Source: Paraspadella gotoi (lineage: Eukaryota; Chaetognatha). Taken from it: DNA of 64,000 bases. Position numbers and translations under genes: made by a program. Location: NCBI GenBank assembly GCA_051294375.1, contig CM119270.1:5784771-5848770 (forward strand), read 5' to 3'. The notes below the pieces were generated by a model, which made no database searches, was not told the origin of the DNA, and worked only from the letters and a program-made list of their open reading frames with translations. Each line of letters begins with the position of its first letter. The first letter of the stretch is position 1. Shown here piece by piece: positions 20,968 through 33,070 of this stretch.

Positions 20968-23900
20968 ATGACGCCAATGACACGAAAAATGGCGACGCCC
21001 GTTCGCGGCGCCACGCCCCTGAAAAGCGCGCCAGAAACGCCGGTTTTCCTGGCGCCGTTTTATATTCTCTTCTCGCGATGGACAGCGACGGCGCCTCGGG
21101 TCACGCTGCAGGTAAGGTCCATGAAAAAAGTATCAAATAATCGAGATTCTGTTAATTGAAATTGATTATAGTCAGAATGGTGAAGAGGTAAAGGTCGTCA
21201 ATGGTCAGCGGGTGAGTTAAAAAAGATTTAGTTCTTTTCGATCTTTAAACTAAAGAAATTTGGTTCAGCGCTGCAGAATTACGTGACAATCTAAACATTT
21301 ACTTAAAAAGTGCTCTTTGCGTGTAATAACTCGTGATTTCAATATCTATTCTTCAGTGCTCTCTATACGTTAATAAACTATCAACATAGATATATCAATA
21401 GCCTAAAAATCAAATTTTGTTAAAATTTCTTTTAGGATCAAGAAATTCTCCAGGCTTCCAACCGAAAATCGATCCAGAACCCAAAAGCATCCACAGCTGC
21501 GGAGAGAACCGTCGCCAGAATCAGGCATCTCAAAGAGCTGCAGCATCAAGAGTTGCCAGCATCAACTGCGGAATCAACATTTATCGCAGCTACACCCTAA
21601 ACGCCAGCTAGATTCGCTTGGGAGGAGGCTACCTTGGGAACAGAAGAGGCAGCTTGACAGTTTAGGTGGTGGCTACTTGGGAGAGCAGAAAAGGCAGTTG
21701 GACAGCCTTGGAGGAGGCTACTTGGGGAACAGAAACGACAGCTGGATAGCCTCGGTGAGGAATATCTGGGCGAGCAGAAGAGGCAGCTGGATAGTTTAGG
21801 AGGAGGATATTTGGGTCAGCATAAGAGGCAACTGGACAGCCCGGGTGGAGGCTACTTGGGTATGCAAAAGCGTCAACTTGACAGTCTGGGGGAGGATACT
21901 TGGGAGCAAAAGCGTCAGTCTTGACAGTTTGGGAGGCGGTTATTCTTGGCGAACAGAAGCGTCAATTAGACAGTTTGGGGAGGATATACACTTGGCGAGC
22001 AAAAACGCCAACTTGATAGTCTGGAGGGGGCTATCTGGGTGACCACATGCAAAAACGACAGCTGGACAGTCTGGGTGGAGGGTATTTGGGAGAGCAGAGA
22101 GAACAGCTGGATAGCATGGGTGGAGCATTGCTTGGAGGAGAACAGTCTAAAAGACAGTTGGACAGCTTGGAGGAGGCTACTTGGGAGGAGTCAGCATAAA
22201 CGTCAAAGGCGCGATTTATCGAGTCGACGAAACAGCAATTGGATTCTCTGGGAGGGCGGAGTCTTGGGGAGTGTTGAAGAGGGCGCTCAAAGGTGAGTTC
22301 GTAAGTTCTTAATCCATCCATACGAACATATATGTTTGACTGGGTTTAACCAATACGAAAATATTTCATCACAAATATGCTATTTTGTCTTCTGACTTTG
22401 AACAGCCTATGCAGATAGTACAAGGCCTCCAACCCTCTTAGAAGGTTATAAAATAAAGTATAATAAAATTGAAATTGACAATACTTTTTTTACTAATTCT
22501 TTCAGATTCAAACAGACCCAAGCGCCAGTTGGACTCCCTCGGAGGTGGCGTCTTAGGCGATGAGATGGAAAAAGCGCCAACTGGACTCCCTTAGGTTAAA
22601 AATCACAATCATAAAAAAGACACCATGTCAGTTATGATATTTAAATAATGACATTTAGGTGGCGGAGTCCTTGGTGAAGAATACAAACGAGCTGTGAAGC
22701 GACAACTCGACAGTTTGGGCGGCGGAGTTTTGGGAGAAGAGTACAAGCGGTCGCCTTCATCAGGTACAATCAATTGATGATGGCTGATGATATTATTATA
22801 TTGCTTAATATTGTAAAAACGATATTACTTATGATTTTTGATTCATAAATTAGAGATTTTTATGTATTTTTTATTTTCTTTTAAAAAAAAAATGAATGCG
22901 ACCATCTCTTCGGCTGTAGTTGGTATTCTCTCGACTAAAGATAAGAGAGAAACGATAAATGAGAAACTTAGTGATCAGTGAATCTATTAAAATCGAATCA
23001 GAGGAAAGTAAACTCGGTGAAGATGATAAAATCAATGAAAACCGTTCCTACGAGGAGTTTTATAGGGAAAACGAATCCAGCGTTTTAGCAAACCTTCCTC
23101 AAAGTTCCGAAAAAGAAAATCGCGAAGCGAAAAATCGGTTTTTGATCGGGTGGATGAAAAAAAATGGAAATGGTGTGCCGATAATGTATTACGATTTTCG
23201 ATCGGAAACCGTCAAAGAAACTTTCATATTTGGAGCCAATGAATCGTACGAAGAACGAGATTAGGAATCATGAAATATCTAATACGAATTCGGGAACGAC
23301 GATAACAACGGAGATGTCAAGGTTTAATTTCTAAAATTGGCAAGTCGACGCAATTTCCTGCTGATGGATATAATTTAGTGAAGAATGACACGACTAAAGC
23401 AAATAGGGATACCTTTGGAATTGAGACAAGCAATCGCAATGACTTTCTCAGCTTACCTCGGAAAGGAGAGTAGAAAGTAGAAGCTATGATGATACATTAA
23501 AAACATTCCTCAGAAGAGCTTATCAGTCTTTAAATGGAGAGCAACACCGGAAGAAAAAAGAAGTTAAAAGAGGTTTCGATGCCATAAGCGCTCCGTTGGA
23601 GACGGATGAAAATATGAACGAGCAGCCAATTTACGATCGCGACAGACGTGGATTGACGAAGCGTAACAAAACCTTTTGGATCAAATGATGCGATGATGAA
23701 AATATTGAACGACCAAATGAAATTGTTGACGATGATAAAGATATAGACGCGTCCCGCTAGCAAAAACGACTCTCAGGGATCAATGGGTCGTCAATTTGAC
23801 GAATTCGAGAAGACCGAGTTTGACACATCAGTGATCTTGTGTAGAGAATTTTTAATTTTTAACGAAAGGTTGGATCACGAACGCAATAGAAACGAGATAA

Positions 23901-24629
23901 GAGGCGAAATGAATTTTGATTTAGATTTAGACGGAAGCCAATTAAGAAAGCTTGATGTCATTTCCCTCAGTCGCAAACTTTTCCCGCCAAAAAATCTTGC
24001 GCGAACCCAAAATGCATCAGAAATTTTATGTTACGGCAAACGAGTCTTTTTTTCGACTGCGTCACAAGAGCAATGATGAGATTGGCGTCAGATTTGAGGA
24101 AATCCACTAATCAAATCTTGGCGCCAGAATCTAACTCGTAGAAAAGGCAATACGATTAAGGAAACGAATCTGTTTGGCGAGAAAAATGAAACGATGCAAT
24201 CGTGTTTTCTAGGTTGAGTATAGATGCTATTTTTTTTGGGGACTTCTTAATAATTTTTAAGGGGATAGAGATAAAGATATTTTTAAAATATAATTCAGTA
24301 ACCAGGTAACTTTTTACATGAATATTAAACACTCAATAGTTGTATCGGTTGATGTTGTAAATAATATACAATAACAATAAATTTTTAAACGAGTACCTTG
24401 TTGACCAATTAACACTTTGTTTCGATTAATTTCTAAACACATAAAACTAACTTAAATGTTTATGGTACAATGCTAGATCAAATTTACTAAATAATTTTAA
24501 AACACATTGAGTTTCTCATTTTGTCTATTTAAACTCCTCTGCAGGTTCGGTAGATGACGCTTGAAGCATTTGTTTCACGCTCTGGCTTCGCACTTACAAA
24601 AAATCCGATAAGGAAATTTCTGGAAATGA
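20968..24629 (+). pseudogene. Orcokinin-like precursor, copy A1 (frameshifted in this assembly)
   Basis: The exons match copy A2: exon 1 20,968-21,111, exon 2 21,436-22,292, exon 3 22,506-22,594, exon 4 22,659-22,763, terminal exon 24,545-24,629. All splice sites are kept. Single-base indels break the repeat array in exon 2, exon 3 and the last exon, so no full frame exists as written. The indels mostly fall in homopolymers and differ from those of copy A3, so I think this is an under-polished allele of a functional gene and not a decayed gene. See copy A2 for product and processing. Confidence 0.7.
22892..24141 (+). pseudogene. Large intronic coding exon, copy A1 (frameshifted)
   Basis: This is the counterpart of the 417-codon frame at 34,989-36,239. 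It is broken into at least two pieces by single-base indels. The acceptor-like TTCGGCTGTAG, the stop TAG and the downstream AATAAA at 24,376 are all preserved. Confidence 0.55.
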
Positions 24630-26866
24630 ATCCTGGACTTGTGTCTAAAGCCTGAAGCCGAAAGGCTAACGGCTGACGTTAACCTCGGGGCTTTCGACTT
24701 GTGACTTATCGAGTCTAAACCTATTTGGAAATGATACGGAAAACACTGAACAAATTCTGACTTGTAAATCCAGCGTAAATTTGTTAAAATAAGAGGTAAG
24801 GATAGTAATGATTTATTTATATTACTGTAATAAATGATTTATTCTCAACAGTTTCTTCTCATTTTAAAAAAAATTAGCTGGATTTAAATTCTCATCACTG
24901 TTAAAGATTAATTTGGTCCCAATAAATTTTTTTTTTCATCACAGTTTATAACAAAAACATGATTATAATTTATTTTTATGCAAAAAAATTAAGTAAGAAC
25001 TTTTTCAATCTCTACTTAAAGCGGTAAATGCTTGTATTGTATGATTGTACTGTTACTGCTGTAATGTATAATGGACCTATACGATGCTTTTGCGCCAAAT
25101 TCCATGATTTTAATATACTTGAAAAAAACAATGCAGACACGAATGCACCTTCATATAATCCGAATATCGTTTGTCGTACTTGCCAAATTATATTTTTTTT
25201 TAAACAAAAATTTGTCTTGTGAAGAGGTCGTTTTTGGAAATTAACGTTCAACGCCGTTAATAAGTTTGAATTCTTTAATCTGTAACTATAATATTGATAT
25301 CTTCAATTAATTTGGGTGTATCATTTGATGACATATGCGGTTGACAATTCTTTGCTCAATGCTACCTTAAGTACAACTTGTGGCAACGTTGATATATGAT
25401 CCTACTTTGGCTCTGAAATAAACCGACCCGTCGCCTAATTGATATTAAATATATAAAAATTAAAAACTTTTGCCATAGTTAACTGTATATAACTTCTAAG
25501 TTCTTTTTTTATGGACTCAATAGCTTCTGCGTTTGAAATAACCTTTGATTTTTCTGGAACAACAAAATTGCGAATAATTTTGTTCACCACTTTTTTGGTT
25601 GTATTTTTCAATTGTGAGTGAAAAAAAAAGAAACGCCATGACATTTTAATTTGTGATAGAAAGCTAAGGTAATTGTAACCACCATTCCTTTTATAGTAGA
25701 AAATAATAAAATTTTCGAATGATCAAACGGTGGGACGAATATTGGCAACAATGCCATCCATCAGATAAGTTTTACATCAAAATTGGGGACAAAAACATAA
25801 GTTAGATTTAAAATCCCTCATCTTAAAACAATAAACAGATATCAAAGCCAAATTAAAAAATGTATGTTGAGAAACTGCTTCAGATATAAAAATAAATTAC
25901 AACGCAAACATTCACATATTTTTGAAAGTAAATTTAACAATTGTCTGGGTCAAACACAAGAATTGGGCAAATAATTTTTTTTTTTCACAAATCTCAGAAG
26001 AAAGTTATGAAAAATAAATGAAGATGCGTCAAACGAGATTTGCGTAAACGAACAGAGAAATCACCTCAAAATTAAAAACAAAATTGAATACTTTGTGGTT
26101 GGAGGGTTAGGAAATAAAAAGGGGAAAGTAACATCAAGCCAAAAATGAACACGCTGTATTAAAAAAAAAGCGTTGTGGTCGGTTAAGGGGAGATCTTGTA
26201 TTGTAATAAATAAAAGAATGAAAAATGGAGATCTTGTAATTTTATTAAAAATATTTAATTTCACGTTATTAAAGGAAGCAAGAATTAATTTTGTTCATTT
26301 GTTTTTGTATCAAAACATAACAAGGCAACGTAGGCAAATTTTGATTTAAAATTTCTTTTGTTTAAAAAATTATCGGGGGAAAAAATTGTGATGACCAACT
26401 GAATGTATCCAGTAAAGACCTTGAGTCAAAAATCGTTTATAATTAGCACGAGAAACGAACGCAGAATGATTCAAATCCCATACTGAAAATACTCAGTTCT
26501 TAAAGATGCACAGTTAGTATTCTTTTTACAATAGGAATGAGAAGTATGAATAAATTACCAATTTGAATTTTTGATGCTAGATGTGTTATCAATGATCATC
26601 CAAAAAAAATTTTTTAAATTAATAAATGGCCGAAAAGGCTTCCAAAATAAAAAAATGTCACTGCTCCTTAGCTAAAATATATTAAAAAAACAACCAGCAA
26701 AAAAATCATATCTTTCAAAAGTTGTAATAAGCTAAAAACAAAAAAATAAAACATCTGAACAAGAGGTATGGTGACCTTAAGTAAAAAACAGATAAAAAAA
26801 TAATAATTAAAGGTGATAAAATGCCAAAGAAACCTTGAAGTCTGATGATCGCGATCGTTACCTAAG
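24630..26866. other. Neuropeptide 3' UTR and AT-rich intergenic DNA, copy A1
   Basis: Just after the stop, a hairpin with a GAAA loop (AGCCGAAAGGCT) lies at about 24,655, and AATAAA signals follow near 24,830 and 24,920. The remainder to 26,866 is AT-rich with no supported exon and aligns to 36,737-38,974. Confidence 0.55.
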
Positions 26867-27167
26867 ATGGAGGAACCACTACTACCTTGTCAATTAAACG
26901 TATACCTAAATTGTAAACCGACATAAATACAATCGGTAGTCATTTTCGGACGTTTTCCGTATTCTTTCAACGGCAGCTGGGAAATGAGGGTGATAAAAAA
27001 AGGGACATTCGAGATCAGAGTCAAACTTGCTACGGTTCTTCTTTGCTTTTTTCATGTGCGTTGTGGATTAAATCATCGAATTACGAAACAATTTTTTTTG
27101 TACAATGGTTCTATCGTCGTACACTGGCGATTAAAAAAAAAGATTATTATTTTTATCTATGATTTGA
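26867..27167 (+). pseudogene. Small one-TM ORF, copy A1 (frameshifted)
   Basis: This is the counterpart of the open frame at 38,975-39,268, interrupted by several indels. One base difference in the shared part (AGC versus AGT) is synonymous in that frame. Confidence 0.35.
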
Positions 27168-27270
27168 CGTAATATCAAATAATGGTTGAAAACCTATTTC
27201 TTCATTTACCAAAAGTTGAGCCCGAGCGTTCGAGCGCTCTCTTTAAAAACTAAGGCAAATTTATTTTTTT

Positions 27271-27892
27271 TTATTCTCTTTGAATCCAATCATCGTCATT
27301 TTTATATTTTTTTTTCGTTAAGGACGGAAACGTCTTTTTGATAGAAGGCGCGCTCGTTCTGGTTGTATCGTGTTCTTCCTCAAAAACGCGTATTTCTTCC
27401 CGCCCTTTTTTCGAGCTGCCGATTTTGGTCGAGAGAGAGAGTGGCGATCGGAGAAAGATCTGTGAGATAAACAAAAGAAACAATCCAGCATTGAATAAAA
27501 CAACTCATTCTCTGTCCGTTATGCCAGGGAAAGATGTACTCTGAAAATACTAAGCAACGCATTGGAAATTAAATTCGGTTAATTATAAGTTAAACATTTC
27601 ATTACTTGTATTGCTAGTGATAATGGGGAAATTATTTTACCTCTTCATCAGAATTTGAGGCAATATCTTTTATCCTTCTTCTTCGTCAGGCATTTTCTCT
27701 TCGCAGCTCTCAAGCTCCTCTCCTGTTAAATTGACGTAAGCTTTGATATATATTTTATATTATTAAATTATATACAATTTATATTGTTACAAGTTGTCTT
27801 TCAAAACCACAAGTTTCTCTCTTGTAAGATTAAAAGGAGGAAGAGAAAAATAATATAAAAGTTTAGATGCAAAAGGAACATTTGGATTATAA

Positions 27893-27927
<35 letters not shown>

Positions 27928-28116
27928 CTCATTCTTCTCTCTCTCTCCCTCTCTCTCTCTGACCTTTATTCTCAAGCAGCATGAGCGCTCCGGCTGAGAA
28001 GCAGCACCGCAGCAGACCCCAAGCGAGACCGTAGCCCAAACCCAGGGTGAGATGCTCCCGCCGTTCTCTGAAATACTTGACCGGGAAGGGATGTTGGTTA
28101 GGATGATTGGCGAAAA
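27271..28116 (-). CDS. Claudin-like gene, last exons, copy A1 (partial)
   Basis: Exon 4 (28,116-27,964) follows acceptor TTTTCTCAG. It encodes the end of TM3 (VFAIILTNI), a short loop (FPVKYFRERR) and TM4 (GYGLAWGLLRCCFSAGALML), ending ENK in phase 1 at donor GTCAGAGAG. Exon 5a (27,722-27,670) gives the acidic tail GEELESCEEKMPDEEEG and a stop. Alternative exon 5b (27,459-27,271) encodes a basic Ser/Thr-rich tail beginning DLSPIATLSL. Exon 5a differs from A2 by an in-frame 3-base change, as expected for real coding sequence. Exons 1-3 are absent: the copy runs into intron sequence and then into copy A2. Confidence 0.7.
27893..27961. repeat. (CT)n tract abutting the claudin exon 4 donor, copy A1
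   Basis: Read on minus this is (GA)n starting immediately after the donor GTCAGAGAG. The matching tract in A3 is 39,994-40,060. Confidence 0.9.
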
Positions 28117-28185
28117 CTGAGAAAAAGGGGTAAAGGAGGGAAACTAAATAAGTTTAATGTAAAATTTGGTTTTTGTTTATTGAAG

Positions 28186-30165
28186 CCTGGAAGAATTATG
28201 ACGCAATGGCAAGCTAAAAGCTGGAAAGAGAGTTCCACCGAGGCGAAAATAATATTATGATTTAGCCCATCTGAAATATTTTTTTTAATTCCCTGGAGTC
28301 TTTACAGAATTATCCTAAAAAATTCTATTGCAAATTGTACAGGCTATCGAGATACAGTAAAAATTACAGTGAATAATTTAAAAATCCCATTACCATAAAT
28401 ATTATTGGAACTAAACTTTGCCATTGGTAAAAAGTCATTTCGATCAATTTTTGTCAATTTTCTGAGTTTCTGGCTGGGATTCGTTTCACATTCTATCTTT
28501 TTTCACTTTGAAAAGGTACTTTTTTTCAAATTCATTTTTTTTGCTAAAAAAAAATAAGTCTTTTCTTAATAACCTTTTGAATCAGAATAACCACATATAG
28601 TTATAAGCGGTTTAAACCTGAAAGAAAAATTATATATTAGTCTATATTTTTTAAAAGATTATTCTTTTACTGCAATTATGAAATAGATTATTGCATTTTT
28701 AGCCTTTTGTTTATACGGAGCATTTGGAAAACTTTTTAAGAAATCTAACGCATGAGTATGGTGAGTATGTATAAAGCGATATTAATTTTTGATGGACTCG
28801 TTAGGAGTGGAAAAGAGTTCAAATTAGAAAAACCAAAAAATACATGTATTGATTTTTTTAAAGTTTCTTTCCAATCTCTCTCTGATTGAGTGATTGATTG
28901 ATAATTGAATGACCAAATTATGCCATATATGATAGAATATACAGTTGCAAATTTCTGCTAGTTACCAAATCTATGCCAAGTTGACCCAAATTATGCCAGT
29001 TGACAAATATATGCACGCTGACCCAACATTATGCCAGCTGACTAAATTTCTGCAAGTTGACCAAAATTATGCCTGAATTATGCATTTAAATTATGCCATG
29101 ACTATTATGCCAAATATGCGTATAAATTGCATTGCCATGGTTGACCAAATCATTGTTTAATTTGACAATATTAGTCAGTTGACCAATTAAGTCAGTTGAA
29201 CAAATTAGTCGTTAATCAAATTAATGGTCAGTTAAAAGGAATTAAGGTCAGTTGACCAAATTATGTTAGTTAGCAAATTATGTCAGTTTGACCAAATATA
29301 TGTCATTTACCAAATTAAGTAGTTGCCAGACAAATTATGTCAGTTGACCAAATTATGTGCAGTTGAACAAATTATGTCAGTTTAACCAAATTATGTCAGT
29401 TAAACAAGGATATGTCAGTTGACTAAATTATTTCAGGTTGACCAAATTATGTTCAGTTGACCTAAATTTTGTCAGTGACCAAATTTTATGGCCACTGACA
29501 AAATATGTCAGTTGACCCAAAATTAAGCCAATTGACAAAATTTATCGCCACTTAATTGATCGTAGGGGCAGCATCCGACATTGTTGCTCCAACCTGTTTA
29601 ATGAAAAGCACATCATGTTAAAGAAAGTCAGTCTGTGATTAAAAAAAGATTTTAAAAATTGGTTTGACAATGATCATGATAATTATATTTTTGCTAAAAA
29701 GGAGAATTTAGAAATAGAAAAACATCAGATTGGCCCAAAATAATATCTCACAATCGATGTTTTTAGAAATACAAAATGTTTGCTCCGTTTTCTTTATTCA
29801 TTTAATATGAACAAAAATAAATTCTGCTCTTTTTCAACTAAAAAATTTCAATTATTTAATAAATAAAAATGCCCTGTCTCAAAGTTGTAACTATTATTAT
29901 TTCCAAATTAATCATGGATTATCATAAAAATATGATTTATGGCTCTTACCCCCAAATCCATGGTCTTTTGTAGAATAAGACTCAGGTGAAAAAAAGTCGG
30001 GCTTATATGAAAAAATGATAAAAAAAAATTGATTTGACCAAGGCTCATTCATAATTATTGTTTTTTGCAAAAAAATAAAAATATCCAAAAAATAAAAAAA
30101 CATTCAGAATTTTGCGCAAATTGATTACCTCCAATTTGATGTTTTTAGAAATGCAAAATGTTTTA
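28186..30165. other. AT-rich DNA, probably claudin intron 3, with two diverged direct repeats
   Basis: No exon was found on either strand. About 29,660-29,790 and 30,035-30,165 are diverged copies of one sequence (shared words: ATAATTAT, GATGTTTTTAGAAAT, CAAAATGTTT). Copy A2 begins abruptly at the CT tract near 30,170. Confidence 0.5.
28910..29545. repeat. 18-bp minisatellite, about 30 units
   Basis: The unit CAGTTGACCAAATTATGT and close variants repeat in tandem for about 630 bases, with decay at both ends. The central part (29,240-29,460) is most regular. Confidence 0.9.
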
Positions 30166-30342
30166 CGCATCTCTCTCTCTCTCTCTCTCATTCCGCGTCC
30201 TCGCACTCTCGCCAAATTTGGCGCCTCGGATTCACCGGAAGTGGCACGCCCTCCAATCACAAACAAGATGGCGACGTCCTTGCCCAAGGAGTAGAGAGAG
30301 AGAGTGAAAGAGAGAGAGAGAGAGAGCATCTGGCGAACTTAC

Positions 30343-30370
30343 CGTATGGAATCCGAAATTCCGAACTCAT
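30343..30370 (-). CDS. Candidate first coding exon, copy A2
   Basis: Identical to the exon at 18,302-18,329: ATG, MSSEFRIPY, phase 1, donor GTAAGTT. The promoter-motif cluster with CCGGAAGTG and AAGATGGCG follows at 30,210-30,290. Confidence 0.35.
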
Positions 30371-31026
30371 TTTTTTCCTTCCGTTCGCCACAATCAGTTT
30401 ATCCAAGGTTTTCACTGTTCACACCCTTTCACCCTTCAATTCACGCTTGGCCAATGACCACTCCTAATTCAAAGTCTCAATCAGTGAAACGAATTTAATC
30501 TTCATTCCGCCGGATCTTTCTTTCCTTTCCGCCTCCCCCCAACAAAAAAAGAGCTACAATTGTTTTCTCTTTTTTTGCTTGATTTTTTGTCACAAATAAA
30601 TTTTTGAAAGTACTTTTCTAAATATACGTGTATTATTTATCATAATACTGTTGTGTCGTTAGTTTTAAAACGGCATATCCCGTTGTGCAGTGAAGAAAGT
30701 GTTGCAAAAACGGATTAGATCACAACGAGTAGGATTACATTCACCATTTTGAATAATTTTCGCAGTAAAATTAACTAGAATTATTGCAAAAACTAATGAA
30801 TAAATTGTGTAATATATTTAAAAGGGCAACCGCGGACTATTGGCAACCAGCGAATTATTATTATTATTTTTTTTTTATGATCAGCGCAATAAATCGCGGG
30901 CAACGACCTGACCAAGTTCGCACCTACCGTAACTTACCTAATCTCTCAATCTTGTTTTTTTGCTCGGGCCAATGAGAACAAATGACTTTTCAAGTCTTTT
31001 TTTCTGTCTGGGGGGCATAGAGGGAA

Positions 31027-31280
<254 letters not shown>

Positions 31281-31375
31281 CGACAAGCTGGTCACCAAAA
31301 GTCGTCGCGATGTTAACGACGACGACGAAGATGACGACGACGACGACGACATCAAGGAAAGATTAACGCCTTTAA

Positions 31376-31444
31376 TCACGTGACAGGCCGATTACGCGAT
31401 CCCATTGGTTCGGAAAACGAGAGTCCAACCAGCGGATCACGTGA
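31376..31444. promoter_or_regulatory. Paired TCACGTGA E-boxes, copy A2
   Basis: The palindromes at 31,376-31,383 and 31,437-31,444 keep the same spacing and central CCAAT word as in A1. Confidence 0.55.
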
Positions 31445-32476
31445 TCGGAATCGCCCCGCGGCCCCGCGAAAAAAACAAAGGAGCATCTGCGGTTGGGAGA
31501 CGAAATCGACTCAATAAAAACGAGAATGAGAAAAAGTGAAGAGAAAGGGAGGCCAGTTTTAGGGGGAGAGTCACCTCAATAAATCCATATATGAGTATGA
31601 TTGAATATCAAATAAATTAATAGAACCTATGCGTCAAAGGAACGAATAATTTAATGATTGGTTTATTTTTATTAATCAATCAATTACTCAATCGATCGAC
31701 CTAAATCAATTAATCGATCAAATATGCATATTGAATGAATGGTTTTACATGTACAAATATACATTTATAAAGCGTAAAAAGCAAGCTAATAACTAATAAC
31801 TAATAACTACCCATTCCCTTAAGCCCTTCTCCCATCAGCCCCAGTTTCTTCTACTCTCCCATCACCCCATTCTCTCTCCCTCTCTCCCTCACCCCCTCTC
31901 TCCTTCTCTCCCTCTCATTTCCTTCTCCTTTTTCTTCTTCTTCTTTTCTTTTTTTTTCCCACTGAAAAAACTTCCGTTTCTCGTCCTCGAACTAAAAAAT
32001 CAACGAAGTTTTCGGCGCAAAAAAAATTGCGATTGGCGTCGTTTTCGTTGTTGTCGTCGTCGTCGTCGTCGTTGTCTTCTTCTTAGATGCGGTTACCACA
32101 ATTTTCGTTCTCGTCTTCATCGTGATCATCATCTCAACATCTTCGTCGTCTTCATATATCCAGAGGCCATTGTCGTCATCGTCATCGTCGGACGGTTGCA
32201 TTTTACAAATTATGAAATGACAGCATCTTTTATTTCAATGATAGGTTTCTGTCATTTATATTGAAATATTGCTCTTCGTCTTTGTCATAGCTTTCAAGTC
32301 ATAGTTTTTGTCGTATTCGTTGACATTTGCCCTCTTCGTCTTTGTCATTGTTTTTGTCGTATTCGTTGACATTTGCCCTCTTCGTCTTTGTCATTGTTTT
32401 CTCGTCATTTTCTTTGTACATAACTCATCTTTGGTCCTCATCGAAGTCGCCATCTTGCTTACCTCTCTCGTCCTAA

Positions 32477-32508
<32 letters not shown>

Positions 32509-32537
32509 TCTGCCTTCGCCGCGGACAAGACGGAGGA

Positions 32538-32544
32538 TATAAAA
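32538..32544 (+). promoter_or_regulatory. TATA box of the orcokinin-like gene, copy A2
   Basis: GGATATAAAAGGCG lies about 530 bases before the start codon and just before the 13-bp leader repeats at 32,575-32,651. Confidence 0.65.
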
Positions 32545-32574
32545 GGCGAGTCGCTCGCCTTTTTCCGTTCGCGT

Positions 32575-32651
32575 CGCAGTCAGCGTTGATCGTCAGCGTT
32601 GATCGTCAGCGTTGATCGTCGGCGTTGATCGTCAGCGTTGATCGTCAGCGT
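32575..32651 (+). repeat. 13-bp tandem repeats in the predicted leader, copy A2
   Basis: Six near-perfect units of GCGTTGATCGTCA begin about 35 bases after the TATA box, so they probably form the very start of the transcript. Confidence 0.85.
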
Positions 32652-33070
32652 ATAAATTCGTTGCTGTCTTTAATCTAGTTTCACATAAACCGACCAAATT
32701 TTAATACGAGTCTGTGACCTGTTAACGAAGTCTCGGTGTAAGATTTTCTTCACCTTAACCGAAATTCTTTTTTTGTTATTGATCGATTTGTATCACTTAA
32801 ATCGGAGCGATATGAAATATATAATCAAATCTTGAGTTTACTACTTTATGCTAGAGGTAGAAAATGAATTGTTTGTTAACATACAACGACTTTATATTAT
32901 AAAAAGTCGTTGTATTCAACCTCAAACAAATAACTCAACGAAACGAAAAGAAAACAAACAATGTCTACTTAATACTAGTGCTTTTCTAAATTATCAAGTT
33001 TCGATTCTCTTCCGTGAATTAATTTTTTTTATTGATTTTTTTTATTTTTCATTCGAAAACGAAAGAACAA

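Larger units (their letters stand above)
18121..28190. repeat. Locus copy A1 (direct duplicate of 30.17-39.90 kb)
   Basis: From about 18,121 the sequence matches 30,170 onward in the same orientation for about 9.8 kb. The differences are mostly single-base indels in homopolymers plus scattered substitutions. Both copies hold the same ordered features: promoter elements, neuropeptide gene, small ORF and claudin-type 3' exons. Frameshifts break A1 far more often than A2. Allelic haplotigs placed in series explain this best. A true tandem duplication is possible. Confidence 0.9.

Noticed and set aside
27190-27230. tRNA-like GGTTCGAGCGCTC words near the claudin 3' end
   Set aside because: No 70-80 base cloverleaf can be drawn around it.
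28910-29545. CRISPR-like array
   Set aside because: Units are contiguous 18-mers without unique spacers, in a eukaryotic intron.
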